The notes below the pieces were generated by a model. The model searched no databases, was not told the DNA's origin, and worked only from the letters and a program-made list of their open reading frames with translations. Of a DNA stretch of 64,000 nt, positions 9,012 through 17,730 are shown one piece after another. Source of the stretch: Tetramitus jugosus (lineage: Eukaryota > Heterolobosea > Eutetramitea > Acrasida > Vahlkampfiidae); contig OW569348.1 of assembly GCA_937625935.1 (NCBI GenBank), positions 248,001 to 312,000 on the forward strand. Reading direction: 5' to 3'. The stretch's first letter is position 1. Every line of letters begins with the position of its first letter. The position numbers and the translations under genes were made by a program.

Positions 9012-10871
9012 ATGAATGCACTCGAGCAGCCATCATCGATTCAAGATAGCATACACGCAGCAGAAACAGCAGAAGACAAGGAATCTTATCGTCATGGTCT
9101 CTCTTCTCTGAGAGAAGAGTCCATCTGTGTTCAGGAACCATTGTTCAACAGTCCACTGAGTTCATTGTCTCATCAGGATGCTGCGACAAAGTTTTTTGGT
9201 ATAAAGGTGAAAGAAGACGAGTTGGCAACCATCGCTCTGGAGCCGGAGGATATGGTTGACCTAACTTCGACCTCCAGAACAATGAAGGAGAAGTTGATGT
9301 CCTCATTCCATCGAACAAACAACCAAAATGAAATGGAAGGAGAGAAATCTAAAAGTACTCCATTACCTATGGCATCGATTCTTACGGTGGTTGTCGTGTT
9401 TCTATGCGAGGGATTCGTCTACACGTTTCTGTTTCCGTTCGTTGGTTTCATGATCATGGATTTCGGTATGGTGAAGGAGGAATCAGAGTCTGGGTACTAT
9501 GCTGGATTGTTGACTGGAGCGTTTGCCATCGCAGAGTTCTTTTCTGGGTTCGTGTTTGCTGTTTTAGCGGACAGGATTCCCAAGAAGTTGCTGGTTCTCG
9601 TTAGTACACTCGGTTGTGGAGTTTCTATTCTTTTGTTTGGTCTATCTCCGAATTATTGGACAGCACTCGTTGTTCGAGGCGTGAATGGAGCGTGTTCAGG
9701 ATCTGTATGTGTGACAAAGGCCTACATTTCTGATATCACGGACTCCACGAATCAAGCTCGAGCATTTGCATTGGTGACTGTAGGATGGGGATTAGGAGCC
9801 ATGGGAGGACCAGCAGTGGGAGGTTTTCTCTCATCTCCAGTGTCCAAGTATCCCAAAGCGTTTGGAAAATCTCGCTTATTCAAACGATTTCCCTATCTAT
9901 TGCCTTGTTTGTTTGCCAGTGTATTATTGTTTGTGGGAGCAGTCATGGTTGGGTTATTCATGAATCAACGAAAGTCGGACAGTTGTCTCAAACAGAAACA
10001 AGAAGACAATGAAGAGATGAAGAGTATGGAAGTCCAGGAAGAAGGGAACAACGCGGGAGAAGAAATTGCATCGATAGATCGACATGAGAGAAACAACAAT
10101 AGAGAACGAGAAGCACATGAAGCACATGAACCAATTCAGCTGATCGATGTTCCCTTCCGTCGCCGTTTGATCACTTCGGTCAAGAACGAAACCAAAACAA
10201 CCATTAAGCTCATGTACAACTTTGAAGTAGCTGCTACCATCCTCTTGTATGGACTCTATCTCGTCGTAGAGATCTTCCAGGATGAATTGTTGCCGCTGTG
10301 GTCCATGATTGATACCTCGAAGGGAGGTCTCGGTTTCTCAACCATTCAAATCGGTTTCGTCCAGACCATCCTTGGCTTTCTGTACTTGGTTTTGCCTGTT
10401 GCGTACGAGTTTCTTGCAAATAGAATTGGTCACTTGAATTGCATGCGATACGGATTTGCAATGATGATTGGACTCATGTTCACACCTCAGATAGCTCTGT
10501 TGAATCGAAACAAGGCGATTCTGTGGATAGCATTTACCTTCTACTCGTTTGTGAGAGCTCTCAGTGGAACAATGACTTTCACTGCAGCAGTGTTGCTCGT
10601 GAACAATGCCGCTCCACTCGGATCAACTGGAAAAGTGATGGCAATCAGCAACTCCAGTGGTTGTTTAGCAAGGTTCATCGCTCCGTTTGTTGCTGGGCCT
10701 GCCTTGGCAATCAGTGCGGATCTGGCACACAAATTTCATTTCCCATTGTTGCTCAACATTCCATTCGTGATGTTCTCAGTTATTAGCTTGGTTTCGATTC
10801 TAATTAGCTTGCCTCTGAAACCAACGCTCAACGTACCCAAGAAGGAACAAGAGGAAGAATCATTGTTTTAA
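9012..10871 (+). CDS. Major facilitator transporter, zinc-induced-facilitator-like (ZIFL)
   Basis: A 619-residue single-exon membrane protein. After a hydrophilic N-terminus of about 115 residues come two sets of six hydrophobic helices (about 118-320 and 400-605) separated by an acidic, Glu-rich cytoplasmic loop. The first half has the MFS signature LADRIPKKLLV between helices 2 and 3. The stretch GGPAVGGFLSSPVSKYP followed by RFPYLLPCLFAS is the distinctive pattern of plant and fungal ZIF/Tpo-like carriers, which move zinc chelates, potassium or small organic molecules across the tonoplast or plasma membrane. The substrate cannot be deduced. It starts 85 bp after the tRNA-Trp gene. ATG 9012 is the first in frame. 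Confidence 0.9.
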   Translation: MNALEQPSSIQDSIHAAETAEDKESYRHGLSSLREESICVQEPLFNSPLSSLSHQDAATKFFGIKVKEDELATIALEPEDMVDLTSTSRTMKEKLMSSFHRTNNQNEMEGEKSKSTPLPMASILTVVVVFLCEGFVYTFLFPFVGFMIMDFGMVKEESESGYYAGLLTGAFAIAEFFSGFVFAVLADRIPKKLLVLVSTLGCGVSILLFGLSPNYWTALVVRGVNGACSGSVCVTKAYISDITDSTNQARAFALVTVGWGLGAMGGPAVGGFLSSPVSKYPKAFGKSRLFKRFPYLLPCLFASVLLFVGAVMVGLFMNQRKSDSCLKQKQEDNEEMKSMEVQEEGNNAGEEIASIDRHERNNNREREAHEAHEPIQLIDVPFRRRLITSVKNETKTTIKLMYNFEVAATILLYGLYLVVEIFQDELLPLWSMIDTSKGGLGFSTIQIGFVQTILGFLYLVLPVAYEFLANRIGHLNCMRYGFAMMIGLMFTPQIALLNRNKAILWIAFTFYSFVRALSGTMTFTAAVLLVNNAAPLGSTGKVMAISNSSGCLARFIAPFVAGPALAISADLAHKFHFPLLLNIPFVMFSVISLVSILISLPLKPTLNVPKKEQEEESLF

Positions 10872-10897
10872 GATTATTTGAGGTAAAAGTTATTTAT

Positions 10898-11137
10898 TTA
10901 CAAGTTTCTATTGGAAGTACTGGTAGTACTTGTCTTCTTTGTAGTTGTGGTAGAAGTGGTTGAAGCGTGTGGAACAGCAGGGGATGGCGTAGTTGCATTG
11001 TGAATCTTGGCCTTCAAGTTTTCCTTGGTGCTGTGCATTTTCTCTCCCATAGTTGGCTTCACTTGGGTTGATTCGACTCTGTGGGTGTTTCCTGCAGAGT
11101 CAGTAGTGGAACTTTCAACGTGCTTGTATTCGACCAT
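10898..11137 (-). CDS. Small Thr/Ser-rich hydrophilic protein
   Basis: A 79-residue frame with ATG at 11135-11137 (MVEYKHVESST). The first half is charged, and the C-terminal third is almost entirely Thr, Ser and Lys. The block GEKMHSTKENLKAKIHN followed by T-P-S-P resembles the N-terminal block of the 499-residue protein at 17731-19230 (MVEQ..., KGKLSQLKAKLTH, TSP), so the two may share an N-terminal module. No known family. Its 3' end lies 26 bp from the 3' end of the MFS gene (convergent). The leader has a TATA-like stretch. Confidence 0.55.
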   Translation of the reverse strand: MVEYKHVESSTTDSAGNTHRVESTQVKPTMGEKMHSTKENLKAKIHNATTPSPAVPHASTTSTTTTKKTSTTSTSNRNL

Positions 11138-11427
11138 GGTTTTAATGTTGCTTTGGGTATTATATATGTTAGTAGTTGCTACTTTTCTTGTTTTGATTTG
11201 AACTTGCCTGTTGAATTTCTTTTTTTTAAATGAAGGAGGGAGTTGACTTTGTTGACGTCATAAAAACAGACCTCTGATTGTATTCATTGCAAAAATAAAG
11301 AAAATTTCCCCGAAAACAAAAATACAGATTGTATGCTTGATCCGAAGCTTTTCACCAAAGATCTGAACAGTTCCACACCAATACAAGAAAGTCACAAGTA
11401 GCGTTTGTACGTATCAACGATTTTAAA

Positions 11428-12144
11428 ATGGTTGAGAAAGATCTCCAAAAGTCCAAACAGCAGATTGAGAACCTGGAGCAGTACCAGACCACGTCGCTGC
11501 ACTTTGGTCCTCACAAGCAAGACAAAATCTACTCTGTACAGAGAGAAACTCTCAAGGATGGATTGAAGCTATTGAGTGACACCTATGAGAACATTTATTC
11601 TGTTTACAATCAAGAACTGTTAACTACAAAGGACAAGTACGGACGAAAGAACGCGCTTCAAATATTGATCAGACTCTTGGCCATTCAGTTGGCTGTGGAA
11701 GATGCACTGCTCATTCCCATGGCACATGATATCCTGGAGGATGGATTCAGGTGGAGCGAGATGTGTCGCAACGGAATTCAAACAATGAAAGACATGATGG
11801 TCCAACTGTGGAAATCCATCGGAACGAGTGAGTTTACAGATGAGACAGATAAAATGGTTCATCAATTGTTTGATGACAAGCTGGAAAAGCACAAAGATGT
11901 GATCCTCAAGTCGATACTGCCCCTGTTGAGTGACAAGTTGACTCCCTTCCAAAAAGATACAATGTATCAATTAATTAGTAATGCAAATGCACAGGAGAAA
12001 CACTTCCCCATGTCAGAGTTGAACATGAACTGGCTGACTGGACATGATATGAACTTGTTTGAGAAGTTTGTCGAAGAGATCAAGAAGGACAAGCACCACA
12101 TTGAAAAAACAACCTTCTCACCAAAACTTGGCTATCATAAGTAA
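11428..12144 (+). CDS. Four-helix-bundle protein resembling a hemerythrin (HHE) domain with lost ligands
   Basis: A 238-residue protein from ATG 11428. Helix spacing looks like the HHE cation-binding bundle: an opening helix (LKDGLKLLSDTYENIY), a second with LAIQLAVEDALLIPMAHD where HHE proteins have H-x-x-x-E before an E-E-x-[IL]-x-P turn, then LEKHKDVILKSILPLL matching the E-H-x-x-x-E...LPLL helix. Several His ligands of true hemerythrins are replaced, though a few His and Glu remain, so oxygen or di-iron binding is doubtful. No signal peptide or membrane segment. It stops 11 bp before the tRNA-Val gene on the other strand. An unrelated helical bundle is possible. Confidence 0.5.
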   Translation: MVEKDLQKSKQQIENLEQYQTTSLHFGPHKQDKIYSVQRETLKDGLKLLSDTYENIYSVYNQELLTTKDKYGRKNALQILIRLLAIQLAVEDALLIPMAHDILEDGFRWSEMCRNGIQTMKDMMVQLWKSIGTSEFTDETDKMVHQLFDDKLEKHKDVILKSILPLLSDKLTPFQKDTMYQLISNANAQEKHFPMSELNMNWLTGHDMNLFEKFVEEIKKDKHHIEKTTFSPKLGYHK

Positions 12145-12154
12145 TAAAATGCAT

Positions 12155-12228
12155 TACAGGCTATGAGAATCGAACTCATGACCTTAACGGTGTAAACGTT
12201 ACGTTCTAACCGACTGAACTAAGCCTGC
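12155..12228 (-). tRNA. tRNA-Val (anticodon TAC)
   Basis: On the minus strand the cloverleaf is complete. Acceptor GCAGGCT pairs with AGCCTGT over seven pairs (one G-T). D arm is GTTC/GAAC. The perfect five-pair anticodon stem TAACG/CGTTA encloses loop TTTACAC, giving anticodon TAC. The perfect T stem ATGAG/CTCAT encloses TTCGATT. The discriminator is A. A T4 stop follows (plus-strand AAAA 12146-12149). No intron. Confidence 0.93.
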
Positions 12229-12400
12229 AGATACTACTTACAATTTTTCTACTTTTCTGCTCCAGTCCGGTCGCGAACAGGTGCCAATACGGCAATGTCA
12301 AGTGTTGCGTGGGCTAGAGAACGAATATGGGAATCTCGACTGGAGCGTAGCACCTCATCAAACCAACTATCGACATAGGCCGAGGCCGGGCAACTAACCA
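12229..12400. other. Unassigned sequence between tRNA-Val and the second remnant, with a 9-bp inverted repeat
   Basis: GC-richer than its surroundings and without an open frame. GCTCCAGTC (12259-12267) is perfectly complementary to GACTGGAGC (12338-12346), which would close a loop of 70 nt. It may be a small structured RNA, or the 5' part of the element that follows. The segment AACTAACCAGG (12392-12402) also occurs in the other remnant just before its hairpin, read on that element's strand. Confidence 0.35.
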
Positions 12401-12595
12401 GGTGCGAAGGAAAGGTTGTGAGGCGACCACTGCCGTGAATTGCTGCAAGGAATGATGGGCATAGAAACGGATGCCATCATGGAGGAATGAAGAAGTCAGT
12501 GGCCCAAAAGAAAGCCAAAACGTACGTGAAAAGTGTAAAGAGAGGTCTTAAGACTCTCCACCATCTGTTCACAAAAACGAAGGATAAATGTAATC
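12401..12595 (+). mobile_element. Decayed copy of the tRNA-adjacent retroelement
   Basis: Clearly related to the minus-strand element at 8548-8800. Long shared stretches include GCTGCAAGGAATGATGGGCA and GGTCTTAAGACTCTCCACCA. Relative to that copy it has two deletions (about 12 and about 27 bases, the latter between short GGAG repeats) and many substitutions, so the frame is broken near its start. It lacks the hairpin and poly(A) tail. It lies on the 5' side of tRNA-Val and points away from it, the same geometry as the first copy beside tRNA-Trp. Confidence 0.7.
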
Positions 12596-12657
12596 CTCGA
12601 GTGTGGGCATTCGAAAAAATTAGGAATTTTCTTTTTGTCAATTTTAACTTCAAAAAA

Positions 12658-12990
12658 ATGAAGGTTGAATTTCATGTGACATTCGTGTCCAACACCATTA
12701 CACTCGATCCATCTCGCTTTGACTTCCAAGCACAGAGCAACGATGCCAATCTATCACACATGATTGAACAATTGGAAGCTGTTCGTGACCAATCAATTGC
12801 CTTCATTGAACAAATTGCCAGAGCACAAAGAGCCGCTCAACCACAAGCAGCAAACAACAACAGGAAAAAGAAGAGCAACAAAGATGAAGAAGATGATGAA
12901 AATCTAGATGGTGATGATGACATCGATGAAGATCAAGAGGACGAACAAGTAGAAGAGCAATCCCCACAAAAAAAGAAGCAAAAACTGTAA
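12658..12990 (+). CDS. Small acidic protein, candidate KEOPS subunit GON7
   Basis: A 110-residue protein from ATG 12658. The same frame also runs upstream through the decayed element, but that is the remnant's sequence and not an extension. The N-terminus is a beta-hairpin-like stretch ([17 protein letters not shown]), followed by one helix ([21 protein letters not shown]) and a long acidic tail with ENLDGDDD, ending in KKKQKL. This order (strands, single helix, disordered acidic tail with LDGDD) is that of metazoan GON7, a subunit of the KEOPS/EKC complex that makes t6A at position 37 of tRNA. The similarity is weak because GON7 evolves fast. It lies 67 bp upstream of a tRNA-37 methylthiotransferase. 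It could instead be an unrelated acidic nuclear protein. Confidence 0.5.
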   Translation: MKVEFHVTFVSNTITLDPSRFDFQAQSNDANLSHMIEQLEAVRDQSIAFIEQIARAQRAAQPQAANNNRKKKSNKDEEDDENLDGDDDIDEDQEDEQVEEQSPQKKKQKL

Positions 12991-13057
12991 ATTTCCCCGC
13001 CAAAACAAAAAACTTGTCTTTCACACAAAAAGCTTTCGCCACAGTTCAAACATCACA

Positions 13058-14962
13058 ATGCTGCTTCGACAACAATTGAGCAAGAGATATCATCATGGCA
13101 AAATAACGACACAACTTCTCATTGGCCAACCAACCAAACGCTTCTTCTTCATCTCACCTCCCTCACTGCACAACAACAACAACAACAATCATCATTCTGC
13201 AACAACAACAACAACAATAGCTGAAAATGCATCTGCTCAAACAACAAGAGACGAAAAACCATGGATGAAAGGACCCGGTCTGAGTGACTTTATCAACAAA
13301 CATAATCACCACCACCATGATGAACAAGGTGAAGTATCAGTGCCATCGAGTGTGGATCACTATTTGGATCAACATCAGAGACAACAACAACAGCAACAAG
13401 AAATCTCTGTTGTGGCTCCTCCTTTGAGAAGAGTGTTTATTGAGACTTATGGTTGTCAAATGAATGTCAGTGACACTGAAATCATCTTGAGTGTGATGAA
13501 TAAGGCTGGTTATGACAAGTGTGATACGTTGGAAGAGGCAGATGTCGTGTTTTTGAACACGTGTGCCATTAGAGACAATGCAGAACAAAAGGTTTGGCGT
13601 CGATTGGAGTATATCCGAGATTTGAAGTCGTTGAATCGATTCTCCAATCAACAAAAGAAACAACCACTCGTCGGAGTATTGGGCTGCATGGCAGAGAGAC
13701 TCAAGACAAAGTTGCTCGAGAAGGAAAAGTTGGTGGACGTGGTGGCAGGACCTGATGCTTACAGAGATCTTCCCAGATTGTTGCACATTGTGGATCATGA
13801 AGAACAGCAGCATGCTGTAAATGTTCTATTGTCGGCTGATGAGACGTATGCTGACATTGCACCGACTAGAACATCGGACAGTGGAGTCTCTGCATTTGTT
13901 ACAATCATGAGAGGCTGTGACAACATGTGTTCCTACTGTATCGTTCCATTTACGAGAGGAAGAGAGAGAAGCAGACCGATAGAATCAATTCTGGAAGAAG
14001 TGAAACAATTGTCGGATCGAGGATTCAAGGAAATTACATTGTTGGGACAGAATGTGAACTCTTATTGTGATCAGGGCTCAAACAATGAAACGGAATCAGA
14101 GGGAATGGGACTGTCCAATGACGGAACACCAGTGTTGAGCAATGAGGGATTCAAAACCATTTATAAACCAAAGAAGGGTGGTATCAGGTTTACAGAGTTG
14201 GTTGATCGAGTGTCCAAGATTGATCCAGAAATGAGAATTCGATTCACTTCCCCTCATCCAAAAGACTTTCCAGATGACTTGTTGCGATTGATTCGCGATA
14301 GACCCAACGTCTGCAAACAAATTCATATGCCAGCTCAAAGTGGGAACACTGAAGTATTGGACAGAATGAGAAGAGGCTACTCAAGAGAAGCATACCTCGA
14401 ATTGGTTGACAATATACGAACTACGATACCAGGTGTTGCTCTGTCCAGTGATTTTATCTCTGGATTCTGCGGTGAAACAGAGGAGCAACATCAAGACACT
14501 CTTTCATTGTTGGATCAGGTACAATATGAACATGGATTCCTATTTGCGTACTCATTGCGAGAGAAGACACATGCCCACCGAAAGTATTCGGATGATGTGC
14601 CAGAGGATGTAAAGAAGAGAAGATTGGCCGAAGCAATTGAAATATTCAGAAAGCGAATGATTCAAAAGCTGGAAGCTCAAATTGGAAAGACTCACCTCGT
14701 GTTGGTCGATGGAACAAGCAAGAGAAGTCAGGAGGAATGGATCGGTCGAACAGACACAAACTTCAAAGTGTTGTTCAAGAAGGGCAATTTAGCACTAGAT
14801 GAAGAAATACGGAGTGAGACTGATGAGTCCGTGTCACAAGTCAAAGTCGGTGACTACATTCAAGTCAAAATCACATCGGTCAGTGGAGCGACACTGCGAG
14901 CGGAACCAATCTGCAAGACGACACTGGCATCATTCACAAGAAGACAATCTCAAGTCATATAA
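13058..14962 (+). CDS. CDK5RAP1: tRNA methylthiotransferase, CDK5RAP1/MiaB type, probably mitochondrial
   Basis: A 634-residue radical-SAM enzyme that adds 2-methylthio to i6A at position 37 of tRNA. A basic, Arg/His/Gln-rich leader of about 120 residues ([15 protein letters not shown]) looks like a mitochondrial presequence. The N-terminal UPF0004 domain begins at about 126 ([15 protein letters not shown]) and carries the three Cys for the second Fe-S cluster ([22 protein letters not shown]). The radical-SAM CxxxCxxC motif is [16 protein letters not shown] (about 285), followed by RSRP, GQNVNSY and the IHMPAQSGN motif. A TRAM-like domain covers about 540-620. All catalytic residues are present. 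An acidic insertion after NVNSYC (about 340-360) is longer than usual. The GON7-like gene precedes it on the same strand. Confidence 0.95.
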   Translation: MLLRQQLSKRYHHGKITTQLLIGQPTKRFFFISPPSLHNNNNNNHHSATTTTTIAENASAQTTRDEKPWMKGPGLSDFINKHNHHHHDEQGEVSVPSSVDHYLDQHQRQQQQQQEISVVAPPLRRVFIETYGCQMNVSDTEIILSVMNKAGYDKCDTLEEADVVFLNTCAIRDNAEQKVWRRLEYIRDLKSLNRFSNQQKKQPLVGVLGCMAERLKTKLLEKEKLVDVVAGPDAYRDLPRLLHIVDHEEQQHAVNVLLSADETYADIAPTRTSDSGVSAFVTIMRGCDNMCSYCIVPFTRGRERSRPIESILEEVKQLSDRGFKEITLLGQNVNSYCDQGSNNETESEGMGLSNDGTPVLSNEGFKTIYKPKKGGIRFTELVDRVSKIDPEMRIRFTSPHPKDFPDDLLRLIRDRPNVCKQIHMPAQSGNTEVLDRMRRGYSREAYLELVDNIRTTIPGVALSSDFISGFCGETEEQHQDTLSLLDQVQYEHGFLFAYSLREKTHAHRKYSDDVPEDVKKRRLAEAIEIFRKRMIQKLEAQIGKTHLVLVDGTSKRSQEEWIGRTDTNFKVLFKKGNLALDEEIRSETDESVSQVKVGDYIQVKITSVSGATLRAEPICKTTLASFTRRQSQVI

Positions 14963-15026
14963 AACAGAACGACGTCGACTGAACAACACACTCTTTTTAT
15001 TGTTGATGATTGCAACGGGAGTGAGT

Positions 15027-15650
15027 CTACACACCAGACAATTCCTTGTCAATGAGTTGCATATTGTCCTTCAACACTTGCCATGCGTTGATATCAAGAG
15101 CAATACCCTTCTTCGTTGGCAACATTTGTCCATCCTTTTCATAAAATTCTCTCATGTTGACATAGGCTCGTCCCTTGAACGTCGTAATCGACAATCGCTT
15201 CTTCGAACTCAAATCAAAATATCTCTCTCCAGAGTGCTTATCCACTCTCCAATTAGTCGAATACTTGTTTTGTTTTATGTTTTCAGTGCTGCTCAGTGAA
15301 GTTGTTGGCTTCACCTTCTTCTTTGGTGGCGCATCTACGTCTTCTTCCTTGAACACGTTTGAAAATTTGTTTTTGACCGGCTTGTTGTTTTCATTCTCTA
15401 CTTTTATGGTGGAGGATTGCGATGATTGCGACGATGATTGTGTTGTTGTTGTTGTTGTTGTTGGTTCTTCCATTTCTCCTAGAATTTGATTCGCAACTTC
15501 ACTGATTCTCTTCTTTTCGCTAATCAATGAACACTTGTGAATGGTTTCGAGGTGTTTTCTGACGGATTTGAGTGATTCTTCACCACCGTTTTTAAAGTAG
15601 GATCTGAGATCCTTTTGCATTTGTTCGGTTGTCAAGTCTTGTCCCTTCAT
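15027..15650 (-). CDS. SUB1: Transcriptional coactivator PC4/Sub1, KELP-like with DEK-C domain
   Basis: A 207-residue nuclear protein. The C-terminal 65 residues are a PC4 single-stranded-DNA-binding domain: YFDLSSKKRLSITTFKGRAY, then VNMREFYEKDGQMLPTKKGI, then ALDINAWQVLKDNMQLID. The N-terminal 60 residues (LTTEQMQKDLRSYF... to ...EVANQIL) look like a DEK C-terminal helical domain, the same order as in plant KELP. A Ser/Thr/Gln-rich linker with PPKKKVKP, a likely nuclear localisation signal, joins them. The protein binds melted promoter DNA and assists RNA polymerase II. It is convergent with the CDK5RAP1 gene, 64 bp between stops. Confidence 0.93.
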   Translation of the reverse strand: MKGQDLTTEQMQKDLRSYFKNGGEESLKSVRKHLETIHKCSLISEKKRISEVANQILGEMEEPTTTTTTTQSSSQSSQSSTIKVENENNKPVKNKFSNVFKEEDVDAPPKKKVKPTTSLSSTENIKQNKYSTNWRVDKHSGERYFDLSSKKRLSITTFKGRAYVNMREFYEKDGQMLPTKKGIALDINAWQVLKDNMQLIDKELSGV

Positions 15651-15890
15651 GTTGTTGTATTATGATTTTGGTTTATTTTTTTTGGCGTGGTGTTATTCTT
15701 GAATTTTCTTGAACTGGTTGAATTCTCTCCGTTTACGTTGAATGTTCAATGTGCAGAGGAGAATTGTTTTTGTGCATCAAGAATTTATCGCTCACCCATC
15801 CTCCTGTTTTTTCGACTTTGGTTGGAGGGGGCAAAACCAAATCACACGGCACAGGTGTCCTCTCTCAACTCATTCTTGTCACCACATCAA

Positions 15891-17542
15891 ATGGACATGA
15901 CACAACAAGCTTGTCTCAATCGCAGACTCTCTATTCTCTCTTCTCATGTCAACCCCCACTCAACACAACAACAACTTCAACAATTGGAAGAGCGTCACAT
16001 GATTCACAGCCATGCTTGCTCTGCAGAAAACACAACAGACAACTCTGCCTTATTGGAAGAAGCCATCGAATCAGACTTGTAGTAAGTACTTCTGTTGTAC
16101 AACTAAAAAGCTTAAAAACACGTTGCGCGGATTCTTTCCCCTTGTTCTTTGAGCGCCCAAAAAAATCTACAGCTTTTTTCTCTGACACCTTTTTTCTTGT
16201 GTACAACAGTGATCAATCCCTCGAGAGTGAAAAGCAAGCCAACAAGGAGATTAATATCGTCATCTCAAAGGACAAGCAAACCAATGACTATCTAATTGAG
16301 CCCATTGAGGACGAATTGAGCTTTGATCAAGGATTTTTCTATGCAGTGAGAGCGATTCAAGAGCTGAAGCGTGTGAGAGCTCAGGACAAGAATAACACCT
16401 CTTGTGGCAATGTCATTGTTGTTGGTATTTCTGGTCCAGCAGGTGCAGGAAAAACTTTTTTGGCCAAAAAGCTTTCCTCTGTTGTTCATGGTCTCGTTAT
16501 CTCCATGGAGAGATTTGTGAGAGTAGAGCAGGCAATTGATCAAAATTTTGAAGATGTTTCCTTGGTTGACTTTGAGACATTGAAGAACTTGATTGGTCGA
16601 TTCAAGAAGGGTGAGACACCACTCACCGTACCGAAAATCTCCTTCCAAAAGAGAAAGGTTCTAGGTCAACACACTGTCCATATGCCAACAGGCAGAGTCA
16701 TCTTTTTGGATGGTCTCTATGCATTGCACAAGAATATTCGATCCATGCTCGATTTGACAATCTCTGTGAGTGGAGGTGTCCATTTGGATTTGTTGAATCG
16801 TGTCATGAGAGAGATAACTCCAAAGAGAAATACAATTGAAAAGATTACATCAATTGTTTTTCCAATGTACAAGGCCTTTATAGAGCAGGATATGAGATCA
16901 GCAAAGATTCGAATCACTGGTAACTACAATCCTATGAATACGATTGCTGACCCATTGTATGTCTGCAGAGCCAAGTACTCGGATGTTCATGTCGAGATTG
17001 AAAATTTTTTGAAGCAACAATCACAGACTGATTCATCAACTCAGAGCACCGAGTCCAGGACAAAGAAGTTCAAAGACATTTACTTGTACCCTCCAAAGTA
17101 TGATCCCTCCTCCAGCAGTAGATCCGACCGTCAAAAGTGGATTCGTATTCGTAACTCCAATGGTCAATTCTACATTTATTTCTACAATGAGATGATGAAT
17201 AGTGTGGTCAATATCAGGCCTCAACTCTATTTTGAAATATCAGTGAAGACACTGGGTGGTTTGCTATCTCTTGGCTATCAGATTGGTGCTGTGATTGACA
17301 GAGAAACAACTGTTATTTATGATAAGGATGCTGTTCAAATTACAATTGAGAAGATCATGGGTGGTGACTATGTGCAAATCAAAGGAAAGGACCGGAATAA
17401 GGTGATCAAGTTTGCTGAGGAGCTCAAAATGAGCGAACATCATATTCCTCAGAGCTTCTTGTACTTGCATTTCAGAGACTTGGCTCTTAAGAAGAAGAAT
17501 GCAAGACAAGAAAGAAGTTATCCTGTTGATGAGGCACGATAA
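15891..17542 (+). CDS. P-loop uridine-kinase-like plus CYTH (triphosphate tunnel) protein
   Basis: Spliced: exon 15891-16081, intron 16082-16209 (GTAAGT...ACAG), exon 16210-17542, giving 507 residues. The join restores the frame across SDL-YDQSL. After a Gln/His-rich N-terminus, a kinase-type P-loop domain starts at GISGPAGAGKTFLAKKL and continues through VIFLDGLYALH and LLNRVMREI..KRNT, as in uridine kinase. The C-terminal part (about 375-490) has the spaced beta-strands of a CYTH/TTM fold (LYFEISVKTLGGLLSLGY, VQITIEKIMGGDYVQIKG). This order matches plant TTM1/TTM2 and protist homologues, which act on pyrophosphate or triphosphates and not on uridine. Substrate here is inferred from family only. 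A membrane anchor, seen in the plant proteins, is not obvious. Confidence 0.85.
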
Positions 17543-17730
17543 ATTGCAAACGATATTCGGTGGTAAACACTCCTTCTATTTTTTTATTGACACAGTGACA
17601 AACCAAAGCAAAGGCGATTCTGCTCATCAATTTATCAATTTGGTACCTAGTGATTGAACAGTGTAAGAAGTTCCTCGATCGTGTTTATTTGAAGTATTTA
17701 CATTGTATGTATTTCGGGTCAAACATATTA

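Noticed and set aside
12487-12657. Upstream extension of the GON7-like frame
   Set aside because: These codons belong to the decayed element and happen to run into the gene's frame. ATG 12658 starts the gene.
15749-16209. Unspliced N-terminal extension of the kinase-CYTH protein
   Set aside because: This stretch is intron and leader in another frame. ATG 15891 with the GTAAGT donor gives continuous coding sequence.
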